Part shown: positions 1-8,867 of the stretch, piece by piece
Numbering within the stretch: position 1 is the first letter of the stretch
Layout of the letters: every line of letters begins with the position of its first letter
NCBI GenBank assembly: GCA_019918135.1
Contig: WBZZ01005875.1
Coordinates: 21,184 to 85,183 of the forward strand
Source of the DNA: Paulinella micropora
Lineage: Eukaryota; Cercozoa; Imbricatea; Euglyphida; Paulinellidae
Direction of reading: 5' to 3'
Length of the DNA stretch: 64,000 nt
Made by a program: the position numbers and the translations under genes
Notes under the pieces: generated by a model
What the model was told of the DNA's origin: nothing
Databases searched by the model: none
The model's input: only the letters and a program-made list of their open reading frames with translations

Positions 1-1
1 G

Positions 2-106
2 CACTTAGCAGAAACTCTAAAGATTAAAGGAAGGAAACAAGTATATTATTCAATCTATGGAGGAGGGGCAGGAAAACATTATGGAATTGAAATTACTATC
101 CCTTGA
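2..106 (+). CDS. C-terminal tail of an unknown element A gene (partial)
   Basis: An open frame enters from the left edge and gives 34 residues before a TGA stop, ending in a Gly-rich stretch and ...IEITIP. The following gene starts 63 bp later on the same strand. In element B the matching position, outside the small basic gene next to the polymerase, holds a 124-aa gene with unrelated sequence, so this is probably a different accessory gene. No family is recognised. Only the open frame and the position support it. Confidence 0.35.
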   Translation, partial: HLAETLKIKGRKQVYYSIYGGGAGKHYGIEITIP

Positions 107-169
107 TACAAACAACAAACAATATTTAATATATATTAAAGATTATTTTTTTATTATATATACACAAAG

Positions 170-391
170 ATGGGTAGAAAACCGATATACAAAACACCAG
201 AAGAGAAGAAGGGAGCCTTACGGAGAAAGGCGAGGGAATTTATACAAAAAGATCCAGAAAGACATAGACAGAAGTCAATGGAGTATTACAACCAGAATAA
301 AGCAATAATAGCGGAAAGGAGAAAGAAAAAAAGAGATGAAGTAAAGCAAGCATTGCTTAAGTTGAAAAGAATGGAGGAGGCAATGAAATGA
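170..391 (+). CDS. Small basic MGRxxxY-type protein (element A)
   Basis: Encodes 73 aa, very rich in Lys, Arg and Glu. It starts MGRKPIYKTPEEKK and has a YYNQNKAIIAERRKKKR segment, which matches the 63-aa gene of element B (38,561-38,752: MGRHKKYLTLEDRRK and YYNRNRDEINRMRKEK). The shared pattern is GR-x-Y-x-T-x-E-(D/E)-(K/R) followed by a helical YYxxN segment, a pattern I associate with short basic proteins of unknown role in eukaryotic DNA viruses. It lies just upstream of the polymerase on the same strand in both elements. It is probably helical and nucleic-acid binding, but that is inference. AT-rich sequence with TATATA precedes the start. Confidence 0.6.
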   Translation: MGRKPIYKTPEEKKGALRRKAREFIQKDPERHRQKSMEYYNQNKAIIAERRKKKRDEVKQALLKLKRMEEAMK

Positions 392-488
392 ATTTCTATT
401 TAAATATAAGATATTATTATATATAAATATAACAGATAATTTATTATTATTTTTTATTATTTTTATATCCGCTTTGATATAAAAAAGT

Positions 489-2631
489 ATGCCTCCACCT
501 TTACCACCCAGACCAACGAAGGAAAATGTAGAACTAGCGAAGGTAAGGGCTAACTTAAGGGAAACTAAGACACAAGAAGCGAAGAAGCGCGAGGTAAAAC
601 TTGTAGAACTAAGACCAATAAAAAACAGAGGTATAAATGGATATACATACCCTTTCAAAGACCTTGACATTAACTTCTATGATATGGATGCGATTGAAAT
701 ATCAATTATGAGAGCAGTTAAGGATGCCAAAAATAGAGGTTTGACAAACGAAGCAAGTCTTCATGTTAAGTTTGGTTATATGACGGATATTGATGATGAA
801 AAGTTTTATAGATGGAAAACTTTCAATTCCATTAAGTTAAAAGACATTGATGACTTGTTTCGTGATATATATCTATACAACAAACAAAATCTTGAAGCCA
901 GTGCGAATGGTTATGATAGAATTATATTCAACGTATAATTATTCAAATTATTCAAGAAGATGGAGGTGGTTGTAATCTCTCAGGAAGTGATAAGAAACAT
1001 AAAACAGATGAAGGAATTCATATTAATCCAAGGAGTAAGGATAATAATTGTTTCTTCTATGTTTTTAAGGATATATTAAGTTTACCCGTGAAAGGTAAAT
1101 CAAAACTTAATAAAAAAGTATGTAATGATATTAGACAATAATTCAACCTTGAACATAATTCATATATACCACTTTCAATAGGATATGAAATCTTAAAAAA
1201 TATTGTATTGAAGGTAAGTATTTTGAATTGAATGATGCGACAACCAAACAAACATTCAAAAACTATGAAGACCCTTTAATTACTGCTGATGTGCTTTGTT
1301 ATCTCAAAGAAAATCATTATTTAGGGTTTATAACAAGAAACAAAAAGAAATGCCCCGATTGTTATAAAACATATTTTGATAAACATACTTGTAATGAAGA
1401 CAGAATCATATGTGGATGCGATGTTTAAAGATAAAAGAAGATTATTGACCAGATTTGTTGAAATGAAATATAACAATCAAGATGAGATTTTTCATTATGA
1501 TTTAGAAACATATAGAAATGAGGCTGAAATTCATACCGCGTATATAGCAGGTTATACGATGGCAGATATTGGTTTTGAATATGTAGCTGGTGATGATTGT
1601 ATTTCAAAACTCATTGATATAATCTTTCAATATGCGGAGGAATTAAAAAAGAAGAAACCAAAAGCCACATTATATGTTAATGCTTTTAATGGAAGTAAAT
1701 TTGACCATTACTTCTTACAAAAAGAATTTATTAAAAGAAAAATAAAAGACACTCCATTGATTAATAATGGTGCCATTATTTCAATGGAATATAAAAATAT
1801 GAAATTTTGGGATATTTCTAAGCATACCGAAGGAAGCCTTAAAAAGAACCTTGAAAGTTTGGGATGTAATGTTTTAAAAGGCGATTTTGACCACGACAAA
1901 GCAAAACGATGGGAAGAGATGGATGATGAAATGAGAAAAGAATGTTTGGTGTATTTAGAGAAGGATGTTATGGGGTTGAAAGAATTATATGAAACATTAA
2001 ACGAACCAATATTTGAAGAACATAAAACAAATCTTTCTGAATTTATTTCTACGTCTTCTTTAACCTTTAATCTTTGGAAAAAGAAGATACGTAAAAAATA
2101 TAGAATATATCTCCCAAAAGTAAATCAAGAAAGTGATTTCAGAAAGGCAGTATATGGCGCTAGAACTTACCCAAGCAAAAGGAGATTTATCTCAGAGCAA
2201 TATCAAAAATACATAAATGGTGAAATCGGCTTTAATGAGGTTGTAGATTATCTCATTGATGCGGATGTTGTAAGTCTTTATCCAACAGCAATGCTTGAAA
2301 ATTACATGACAGGTGAAATAAAGGAGTGTGAAAGAGAAATGAAAGGGAAAATTGGTATATATAACATTGATTACACATCTCCAAAAAATCTATTACACCC
2401 GCGAGTTCCTTTCCGCGATAGTAAGGGATGTCTAAAGTGGGAGTTAAGAGATATGAAAGACCAACGGCTAACTTCTGTAGATATTGAAGATATGATAGAA
2501 CTTGGCTACCAAGTCAAAATCAACCGAGGATATTATACCGAAGGAGCCGAACCAGTATTCAAAGATTACATATTAGAGTTATTTAAACGAAAACAAAACT
2601 CAAAGAAAGGAACACCGCAGTATTTATTGGC
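489..2631 (+). pseudogene. Protein-primed-type DNA polymerase B, 5' part, broken (element A)
   Basis: This is the N-terminal and exonuclease part of the replicative polymerase of element A. The start is MPPPLPPRPTKENVE at 489, and 149 residues are open to 938. Comparison with the element B copy shows frameshifts near 930, 1,196 and 1,400 and a nonsense codon near 1,139. The last open stretch begins at 1,376 and keeps Exo I (YDLET), Exo II (NAFNGSKFDHY), Exo III (YLEKDVMGL) and polymerase motif A (DADVVSLYPTA). The frame then ends at 2,631, where the inversion breakpoint joins it to reversed capsid sequence. Motifs B and C are found at 31,899-32,672. It is not functional as it stands. Confidence 0.88.
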
Positions 2632-3670
2632 CTCTGTCAAATCGCATAATAATGTTTTGTGTTGTGGATGCTCCAATTGAATTCTTATAAACGTAGGGAT
2701 AATCAATATTGAAGTTCATGCCTTCGGGGCTAGCAATCTTCTGCTGGATTGATTGAATGACATCAGGGTTCGTTTCAACCGCAAGAAACAAGGCGAGATT
2801 GGTGACATCAGCACTTACAGCCATATTAGCACTACCAACATTTGCTGTGTTAACAGCAGTAACAGCACCATTCGTCACCGTATAACCAGTTCTGTCAGTA
2901 GCACTCCACACAATTCGCATAGTCAAAATCTCTGGAAACATAATAGTCTTATCAAGTGCGAAAATAGTGTTAATAATCATACCCAAAGGAATTTTAACAT
3001 TAATAATCAAAGCAGCATTTGTTCCACTTCCCACAAGATACTTCGCCTCGTTGTAATTAACATTTACGGCGGATAGTGCTCCAACTCCAGTCGTCAAAGC
3101 AGCATCATCGTGACGACGAGCAGAAATCGGTGGTTCGGCAAACATAGCAAGAGTTCGGGCTGCTACGTTATCACCACCATCCGTCATAGCACGAAAGTTG
3201 GTTCTAGTGGCTTCAACGGCACTGACATCAATCTTTCCGCTAGCATTACACTTTTGAAGCATACATCCATATCCGATAATATTATCATGATTAGGAAGGT
3301 CTAAGAAATCGTGAAGACTCATCTCAGGTTTCCACAGCATCTTAGTCACATGTCTGAGGTTGTTGACGTCGCACAGATAAACACCGCTACGGGTTTGAAG
3401 TTGTATCTGGCTAATTTGTGAAAGGCAGTCCATAAAAATTCTTGAATAAGTGTTGGCACCGCCCGCTCTCATAGTATAAGTAAAACTCAAATAAGACCGA
3501 GCGAGATTGAATGGGCGACTGATAAGGTCAAATGAACGTTCTTGTCCGCCAGCAGTGGTGACTTCAAATGAAGCGGAACCCTCACGTGGGGCGAGTTTAT
3601 TCAAACGATACGAAGCACTGATGTAGTCAGTCTTACTGAAGTCTAATTCGCCTCCGTGTTGAGTTGGCAT
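2632..3670 (-). pseudogene. Major capsid protein, N-terminal part, cut by inversion (element B)
   Basis: This is the double-jelly-roll type major capsid protein of Polintons, N-terminal two thirds. The start at 3,670 (MPTQHGGELDF) is chosen over the upstream in-frame Met at 3,715 because it aligns with MPVQYRGELVH of the intact copy at 27,931-29,382, and both have an A-rich leader. Shared landmarks are YxLNKLxxREGSA, TTAGGxE, RPxNLARSxLxFTYT, YxRxFMDCL and MLQKCNA. The reading frame stops making capsid sense at about 2,631, exactly at the breakpoint. The remaining third is at 32,674-33,105. The gene was probably intact before the rearrangement. Confidence 0.9.
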
Positions 3671-3756
3671 TTGTTTTTGATTTTTAGGCAGTAGTGTAAG
3701 TTGATTAATACACAAATATATTCATAGAAAAAAATAATTAAATCAAAAATAATTAT

Positions 3757-4569
3757 TTATCTCTGTTTCAAAAGATTGAAGAATGATGTAAATAAATTAA
3801 AATAATTAGTCTCTCTGTAAATCAACAAAGTCATAACAACTCCCAAACCATTAAGATTTATAGCCTGATCGTTTTCGTCCGTCAAGTAAAACCTAAATAC
3901 ATTATTTGAACTGGTTGATAATTTCTTACCATACTCAGACCCGCTTCCGTCGTATATAACAGCACCAAATGGTATTTCGTTGGCAGTGTATATTTCTTGT
4001 AGCACGTGATTATCTCCTTCACCAACTAAGTCCGATTGAAGGTATAAAGTCTTTTCCCCAGTGAGAATAATTACATTTGGCGATTTAATGAAATCATTGG
4101 CAAAGAAATATGTGGAATTTCTATCAAACCCCATTACTTCGTGAATACGGGTATCACCATCAAATATAAACCGCGGTTGAATACCTCCGTTATTTGAAAC
4201 ACTGAATGTTAATTTGCCATCTTCTGGTTCTATGTTGGTATTATTACTGGATACAACATAAGTATAATTATTTGGGCTGTCTGCGGTTAGCACCTCCGAC
4301 AACTTATTTTTTAGATTGTTCATTGTGTAGTTTCCCTCAGGTATCGTAATTAAAGCCTCATACCCGTCTTCGCTAAGAGTAAAAGTATTATATGGTGAAG
4401 CCACAGAGTAATACGACTTCGGCACATAAATATGAAGTATTTTACAATGTGTGGGATTGTCCAGTGATTTTAAGTTTATTTCGTGTGTAAAGTCGCTATC
4501 TGTGCCTGTTATTCTGTTTTTACTATTTATGTAATAGATACCACTTGACCTGCCCCCTTTGTAATCCAT
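3757..4569 (-). CDS. Penton-like minor capsid protein (element B)
   Basis: Encodes 270 aa, full length and open. It starts MDYKGGRSSGIYYINSKNR and includes FTHEINLKSLDNPTHCKIL, IPEGNYTMNNLKNKL and a long beta-rich C-terminal half ending NLFTSFFNLLKQR. N-terminal 'INSKNR' followed by a 'PEGNYT'-type motif is what I associate with the single-jelly-roll minor capsid (penton) proteins of Polintons and related viruses, which plug the vertices of the capsid. It lies between the major capsid gene and the protease on the same strand in both elements. The A copy (27,029-27,841) is the same length and closely similar, so the gene is under selection or recently shared. Confidence 0.85.
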   Translation of the reverse strand: MDYKGGRSSGIYYINSKNRITGTDSDFTHEINLKSLDNPTHCKILHIYVPKSYYSVASPYNTFTLSEDGYEALITIPEGNYTMNNLKNKLSEVLTADSPNNYTYVVSSNNTNIEPEDGKLTFSVSNNGGIQPRFIFDGDTRIHEVMGFDRNSTYFFANDFIKSPNVIILTGEKTLYLQSDLVGEGDNHVLQEIYTANEIPFGAVIYDGSGSEYGKKLSTSSNNVFRFYLTDENDQAINLNGLGVVMTLLIYRETNYFNLFTSFFNLLKQR

Positions 4570-4591
4570 GATATATCATACAAATAATATT

Positions 4592-4996
4592 TCAAATAAA
4601 AGTATCAAAATTACCATACCCATTCTGTGCTTTTAATTTCTCCGCTTCTTCTTCTTTTAAGTCTGTGAAACCCGAACTAAACTTAAATCGGTTGCCTTTC
4701 GCCCGCTCCATTAAAAACCTCATTGAGTGCCATCCACAAGTTGAGGAAGTATCACTCTGTTGCTTTACTTGATTGACCTTCATCAATAAATAACTATTGG
4801 GGTGGCTTTTGTCAATTAGTCGTTTCATTTGTTGTTGAAAGTCTTCCGTTGGTTGGTAAAGTGCTAATGGGTCATACACTTCCACCGACCTGTCTTTATC
4901 AAGACTTACCCATATAGCAATCCAATGAGACCCCGCTTGTTTGTGATTGTCCAAATTCATAATAAATCCGTATCGCTTTCTGCTTCCGGGCTTCAA
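4592..4996 (-). CDS. Adenain-like cysteine protease (element B), 5' end out of frame
   Basis: This is the virus maturation protease of the C5/ULP1 (adenain) clan, expected to cleave capsid and scaffold proteins. In this open frame the catalytic set is His24 (GSHWIAIWV), an acidic residue at 39-42 (VEVYDPLA), Gln80 and Cys87 (SSTCGWHSMRF), in the usual order and spacing. No good Met begins the frame. Homologous sequence continues upstream through about 5,040, where the frame connects to the end of the 563-aa protein in element A. In B one A is missing from a homopolymer there, which splits the two. The catalytic core is intact, but whether it is expressed separately is unclear. Confidence 0.82.
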   Translation of the reverse strand: MKPGSRKRYGFIMNLDNHKQAGSHWIAIWVSLDKDRSVEVYDPLALYQPTEDFQQQMKRLIDKSHPNSYLLMKVNQVKQQSDTSSTCGWHSMRFLMERAKGNRFKFSSGFTDLKEEEAEKLKAQNGYGNFDTFI

Positions 4997-5016
4997 CTTA
5001 TAGATTTCATCACTGG

Positions 5017-6708
5017 CTATTGCTCCGAGATACCATCCATATTTTTCATTATATCATCTATTTCATTAGTCATTAATCCCCGATATTTATCAACTACACT
5101 CTCATTCGTTTCACTCATTCCCGTTTGTTGATAAACATCGTCAACTGGCTTTTCTGGTGGTTCCTCTTGCTGTTGTTCATCTGGCTCTGGCTGTGGTTGT
5201 TCTAATGATGCGGTAATCGTAGGGGGTATTGTAGGGGGTAGCGGTGTCTCCGCGACGCTCGGGGGTATAGTAGGGGGTGAAACCCCCTCCTGGGGCATCC
5301 CTTCATCAACATTTAAATCCGCTGAAACTTGTTTATCTACATTTGGGTCTATTGTCATTTTGTTAGTTAGAGTATTTACAAAATCCTTTTTATTCATTGT
5401 GTGCCTCCAATCTTTGCGGGATAAATATTTTTTTATTTTCGCTATTGAAAATACCTTATTAATTAATTCATCTAATGTCTTCGCTCCACTACCTTTTTGT
5501 TCAGTAATACCCATATACTCTTCATATCTAGCATAATCCGCCACTTTTCTTTTTACGTTTTTCACCTCACTTCCAACATCAATATTAAACCTTTTAATCA
5601 TGTTAATAATCCACTTTGAAGTGTCTTTGTAATTTAATTTGTTATGACCATCATTATCTAGTCTCTTTTTTAAAGCCTGTGCTAACTCTTTTATGGTAAT
5701 GGTTGGGTGATAAGTTTTTGAAAATCCAGAGATTAAAAATTGATTAATTTGTAAATTTTCAAGATGCTTACCCTTTTCTTCCGCTTTCTTTTTTTCCTTT
5801 TCAAGTTTTTCTTTATATTCTTCTGCTAACTTTTTCTGTTCCTCTAAAGACGTCGCCGTGGCTATAGCCGTCTGAATATCTTGACTTGCTTTTTGTAAGT
5901 CTTTGAGACTCATCTTTTTTATGAACTTATCTGTATATCCTGCTAATTTCAGTGTTTCAATATCTTTCTGCTTTTGCTTTTTTTCTTCCTCATATTGCTC
6001 TTTCGTTTTCAATGGTGCTTCATCTCCTAAATTAGGTAAGGCTGGTGCTTGTGGTGGTGCTCCAAATGGTGGTGCTAATGGTGGTGCTTGTGGCGGTGCT
6101 TGTGGTTGTCCCTGTTGTTGTGGCATGATATATTGATACTGCTGTGGCGGTGGCATAATAGCCAATCTTTGGTTCCTTTGCTGTTCGTATTGTAAATCCT
6201 CTATGAGTTTTTGCTCCCTCCTTAGTTCTCTGTCTTTTTGTTCTTGTCGTTCCTTGATATCGGATAGTTCATTGCGGTGTATCCTTGCTAACTCATCCTG
6301 CCTTTCCTTCACATCTGCTACGTCTTTTCGTTCTAGCCTTTTCTTTTCTTCTTCTAAATCCTCCCTTTTCTTCTTTTCCTTTTCTTCCTCGTCATGTATT
6401 AACTCATATTTCTTTTGTAAGTTGCTTTGTATCTGGTTTCGGTTCTCGTGTTCAAGACGATTGAAATCAGATTTGATTATTTTTTCCCTTGGTTTGCGAC
6501 TAGCCCTTTGCGACTTTGGTTTGCTAATATATTTCATAAAAAGTTTAACGATTTGTAATGTGCTTAAATCATTTGTTTTCTTACCAAAATTAAGATAATA
6601 TTTTTTACCCTTCTGGATAATATATGGCCTCCCGCTCTTATTTCTATAAACTCGTGGGGGTCTTACCTTAGCCTTTGATATTTTAGACTTGCGCTTCATG
6701 CTTCGCAT
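5017..6708 (-). CDS. Coiled-coil, proline-rich structural protein next to protease (element B)
   Basis: Encodes 563 aa, highly charged. Residues about 15-65 form a conserved basic block (VRPPRVYRNKSGRPYI, KKYYLNFGKK, LSTLQIVKLFMKY) also present at 24,944 in element A. I associate this block with Polinton-like viruses. Next come a long coiled coil (about 90-185), a Pro/Ala/Gln-rich linker (APPQAPPLAPP), a second coiled coil (about 230-320), a folded-looking domain (about 320-450) and an acidic Pro-rich tail. The start may be 6,708 or Met at 6,699; both lie inside a paired-hairpin unit. The stop follows a 1-base homopolymer difference from element A, where the same frame runs on toward the protease. 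Likely a core or scaffold protein; its function is not known. Confidence 0.7.
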   Translation of the reverse strand: MRSMKRKSKISKAKVRPPRVYRNKSGRPYIIQKGKKYYLNFGKKTNDLSTLQIVKLFMKYISKPKSQRASRKPREKIIKSDFNRLEHENRNQIQSNLQKKYELIHDEEEKEKKKREDLEEEKKRLERKDVADVKERQDELARIHRNELSDIKERQEQKDRELRREQKLIEDLQYEQQRNQRLAIMPPPQQYQYIMPQQQGQPQAPPQAPPLAPPFGAPPQAPALPNLGDEAPLKTKEQYEEEKKQKQKDIETLKLAGYTDKFIKKMSLKDLQKASQDIQTAIATATSLEEQKKLAEEYKEKLEKEKKKAEEKGKHLENLQINQFLISGFSKTYHPTITIKELAQALKKRLDNDGHNKLNYKDTSKWIINMIKRFNIDVGSEVKNVKRKVADYARYEEYMGITEQKGSGAKTLDELINKVFSIAKIKKYLSRKDWRHTMNKKDFVNTLTNKMTIDPNVDKQVSADLNVDEGMPQEGVSPPTIPPSVAETPLPPTIPPTITASLEQPQPEPDEQQQEEPPEKPVDDVYQQTGMSETNESVVDKYRGLMTNEIDDIMKNMDGISEQ

Positions 6709-6853
6709 TATCGCTTATTCTAAAACATCTATTTTTCTTTATTAAAAAAATTAATCTGTTTTCGATGTTTGTAAAACACACGAAAATGAGTGATATGTTG
6801 AATTTTAAAATGAAAATTTCAACATTGGATGAGAGTGTGGATTTACAAATATC
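6677..6853. repeat. Paired-hairpin intergenic unit B1
   Basis: Layout is GATATTTTAGA, hairpin, TCTAAAACATC, AT-rich spacer, CGATGTTTGTAAA, hairpin with an inner GTTGAA/TTCAAC stem, TTTACAAATATC. The left arm overlaps the start of the coiled-coil gene (minus strand). The right end lies 2 bp from the stop of the basic protein gene at 6,855. The same position in element A (24,780-24,936) holds a unit of the same layout with a different right hairpin. Confidence 0.75.
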
Positions 6854-6854
6854 T

Positions 6855-7160
6855 TTATCTAAACTTTACAGCACCTCCTCGTTGCTTACCATAACCAAGT
6901 TTTGCAGCAGTAGCACTAACACTACCAGCGTAAGGCACCCCAACACTACTCAACGCCCCCGCAGTCCTAGAGATTACCTTATTATCGCGAAGGAATTTAT
7001 TAACAGCCAAGGCAGTTTTTCCGACCTTAGCCCAGTTAATCTTTCCTCCCTTTTGACCACTCTTCTTGGTTTTCTTTTTTCCTCCCTTCTGTGGCATTGA
7101 TGGATTGTATCCGATGTTATATCCTGATGGTTGTGAAATTATCACTTGTGATACTGGCAT
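6855..7160 (-). CDS. Small basic virion-type protein with KFLRDNK / GVPYAG motif (element B)
   Basis: Encodes 101 aa. A Gly/Lys-rich segment (PQKGGKKKTKKSGQKGG) is followed by a conserved helix (INWAKVGKTALAVNKFLRD) and a small-residue-rich hydrophobic segment (VISRTAGALSSVGVPYAG, SATAAKLGYG) and a basic end. Short proteins of this composition, ending in a 'LGYGxxR/Q'-like motif, are to my knowledge common in Polinton-like viruses and resemble adenoviral core or membrane-lytic peptides in general character. That comparison is inference. It sits between the coiled-coil gene and the ATPase. The element A copy (24,453-24,778) is frameshifted. Confidence 0.65.
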   Translation of the reverse strand: MPVSQVIISQPSGYNIGYNPSMPQKGGKKKTKKSGQKGGKINWAKVGKTALAVNKFLRDNKVISRTAGALSSVGVPYAGSVSATAAKLGYGKQRGGAVKFR

Positions 7161-7202
7161 ATATAATACAGAAAAATAATTAATTAAATTTTTTATTTTT
7201 TT

Positions 7203-8024
7203 TTACTTAAGACGATAAGCAAAATTTTTTCTTAACTCATCATCAACACTTGAAACATAAAAAAAATTAAATCTCTCCTTTGTTGCTTCGTGATACTTTT
7301 GAAGAAAGTAATCAAAATCAAAAGATAGGTCTAAATGTTTATACACGAGTTCCATTTTATCCTGAGACTGGCTTGGAAAGATTAACAAATAATCTAACTG
7401 CTTAATGGCTTCTGGCCGTAGGTCGTTCAGATACTGACTAGACATAATCACCTTTGATTTATAGTGTCTGTTCTTTTTTAACAAATCGCTTACGGACTTG
7501 TCTCTTAATCCACTTCCTAAATCGTCCAAAACAAAAACAACCTCTGGAGAAATATACTTGCTCTGCCTTTCTTTTGGTGCTTCATTTGTCTGTTTCTTTT
7601 CTTTTCCAAAATAGAGAAATTGTGGTTTCTCCATCGGTTCTTTATCATCCTGTTTTACTTCGCCTTCGTGCTCTTCATCCTGCCTGTTCAGTTTGTCCAA
7701 CTCGTAATCAATAATATTCACACCATCCGATTTAAGAAAGGTATATACCGCCATCGGGTTTCCCCTGTTCTTAAAGTGCTTAACCATTGCTTTATAAATG
7801 TAGTCCTTGTGGATTGTTGAAGCGATAATAACGATATGGGTTTTTCTGTCTGTTGTCCGTTTCAGTATTTCAAAGAGTGCTGTTGTTTTCCCGCTCTTCT
7901 TTCTAGCAAGTAGAAATATGTTGGCATACGGCTCATTAAATAATTTATAACCCTTGGCCTTTTTGTTTCCATCACCCTCTTGTTTTACTGGCTTCACCTT
8001 GACATTGTTTATCTTAAGCATCAT
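7203..8024 (-). CDS. A32/FtsK-HerA-like genome packaging ATPase (element B)
   Basis: Encodes 273 aa, full length. It is the packaging ATPase that pumps the genome into capsids in Polintons, adenovirus-like and giant viruses. Walker A is at residues 40-48 (ARKKSGKTT) and Walker B at about 162-168 (VVFVLDD), followed by GSGLRD and a SSQYLNDLR segment in the position of the family's sensor/arginine region. A charged insert (about 110-155) separates the two motifs. It is transcribed toward the basic protein gene, 42 bp away. The A copy (23,571-24,388) is closely similar but frameshifted before Walker A. Confidence 0.88.
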   Translation of the reverse strand: MMLKINNVKVKPVKQEGDGNKKAKGYKLFNEPYANIFLLARKKSGKTTALFEILKRTTDRKTHIVIIASTIHKDYIYKAMVKHFKNRGNPMAVYTFLKSDGVNIIDYELDKLNRQDEEHEGEVKQDDKEPMEKPQFLYFGKEKKQTNEAPKERQSKYISPEVVFVLDDLGSGLRDKSVSDLLKKNRHYKSKVIMSSQYLNDLRPEAIKQLDYLLIFPSQSQDKMELVYKHLDLSFDFDYFLQKYHEATKERFNFFYVSSVDDELRKNFAYRLK

Positions 8025-8076
8025 ATATATTATTAAGCAAGAAATAGTTATGAATTTCTAAATTCATACATTGTTG

Positions 8077-8439
8077 CTACGCAACGAATTCCAAACACAC
8101 AACAATTCTTCCCGCTAAATTTCCTGTGTCAATATTTCCGCTGTCGGTTTCAAGGACTTTAAATGTATATTGTCCGTCTGTCCATCCGACGACACCCAAA
8201 TTATAACCGAGATTTGAAATGTTTGCTGTAGTGCTGTCCGCAAATGTGCCAATAATTCCAATTCTATCCATGTAAAGAATTCTGGTTTTGGTTTCGGTCT
8301 GATCGTTCATATAGTGGATAAACTTAACATTTATTTTGGTGGGTGTGAATGACATTTGGATATTTTTATTAAATGTTTTGCTTCCTCCAGCGAAATCATT
8401 GCTCAGAAAAATAATCTTTTGGTATTTATAGTCAGTCAT
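8077..8439 (-). CDS. Small beta-rich conserved protein (element B)
   Basis: Encodes 120 aa from MTDYKYQKIIFLSNDF. This start is chosen because the A copy begins MSEFKYQRIIFLSNDF at the same place. The sequence alternates hydrophobic and polar residues (FTPTKINVKFIHYMND, TRILYMDRIGIIG, GRIVVCLEFVA), suggesting a small beta-sandwich structural protein. No named family is recognised. It is transcribed away from the Cys-rich gene, with the two start codons 14 bp apart or, if the upstream Met at 8,438 is used, overlapping in CATG. The A copy has a frameshift and a nonsense codon. Confidence 0.6.
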   Translation of the reverse strand: MTDYKYQKIIFLSNDFAGGSKTFNKNIQMSFTPTKINVKFIHYMNDQTETKTRILYMDRIGIIGTFADSTTANISNLGYNLGVVGWTDGQYTFKVLETDSGNIDTGNLAGRIVVCLEFVA

Positions 8440-8452
8440 GTTTATATTACTG

Positions 8453-8695
8453 ATGATAAACTTTTTAATAATCAAAATATTTTCGCGGACTGCCTGCGAC
8501 TTTTACTCACGGGTAAGCGAAAAAAAGAATATAAGTTGTGTTTATTGTATTCAAAAAGGTATAGATGCTAAATTTAAATGTATTTACAAACCAATGTCAG
8601 ATTGGTGTATAAGTTTTGATGAAGCCCTACCTTTAATCTGTGATGGTGATAATAGATGGTATATGACACATATATACGAATGTTCATTTCTTTGA
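8453..8695 (+). CDS. Small Cys-rich protein with N-terminal hydrophobic segment (element B)
   Basis: Encodes 80 aa. Residues 1-11 (MINFLIIKIFS) are a short hydrophobic leader that could be a signal peptide or anchor. The rest has seven Cys residues shared with the element A copy (22,921-23,172): TAC, SC, YC, FKC, C before SFDEALPL, LxC and YEC. The C-terminal block FDEALPLxCxGxNRWYMTHxYECSxL is strongly conserved although the middle is not. This is the only gene in this part of the element on this strand. No family is recognised; a disulfide-bonded secreted or envelope-associated protein is a guess. Confidence 0.55.
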   Translation: MINFLIIKIFSRTACDFYSRVSEKKNISCVYCIQKGIDAKFKCIYKPMSDWCISFDEALPLICDGDNRWYMTHIYECSFL

Positions 8696-8867
8696 TATTT
8701 GAGAATTTCACTCCCAATCTGACTGATCGTCAGATATCCCGTTTATTCTCAATCATCGTAAACAGACAAAAAAAATTAAAAATGGGAGACGATGTTTATC
8801 AATATCTCAAACAAGTTTGAGATTACGAGAATGAGCGAAGCGAATGAGAGTGAAGTTGATAAATATC
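8694..8867. repeat. Paired-hairpin intergenic unit B2, stop to stop
   Basis: It runs GATATTTGAGAAT, inner hairpin ATCTGAC/GTCAGAT, ATTCTCAATCATCG, spacer, CGATGTTTATCAA, inner hairpin ATCTCAAAC/GTTTGAGAT, TTGATAAATATC. The outer GATATTT/AAATATC and middle CATCG/CGATG words are complementary. Its two ends form the TGA stop codons of the convergent Cys-rich gene (TGA at 8,693) and membrane gene (TGA read on the minus strand at 8,868). Confidence 0.8.

Larger units (their letters stand above)
1..2631 (+). mobile_element. Polinton-like element A, outer part (left end outside window)
   Basis: This is the polymerase-side end of element A. It holds the tail of an unknown gene, a small basic gene and the 5' two thirds of a family B polymerase gene. 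It ends abruptly at 2,627-2,631 (TTGGC), where the polymerase reading frame runs into the reversed capsid gene of element B. The missing 3' part of this polymerase lies at 31,899-32,672 on the other strand. The low GC content matches 16.4-32.7 kb and differs from the host flank. The terminal repeat of this end is outside the window. Confidence 0.85.

Noticed and set aside
2753-8571. Plus-strand frames opposite the capsid, penton, coiled-coil and ATPase genes
   Set aside because: Shadows of well-supported minus-strand genes; no homology between A and B in those frames.
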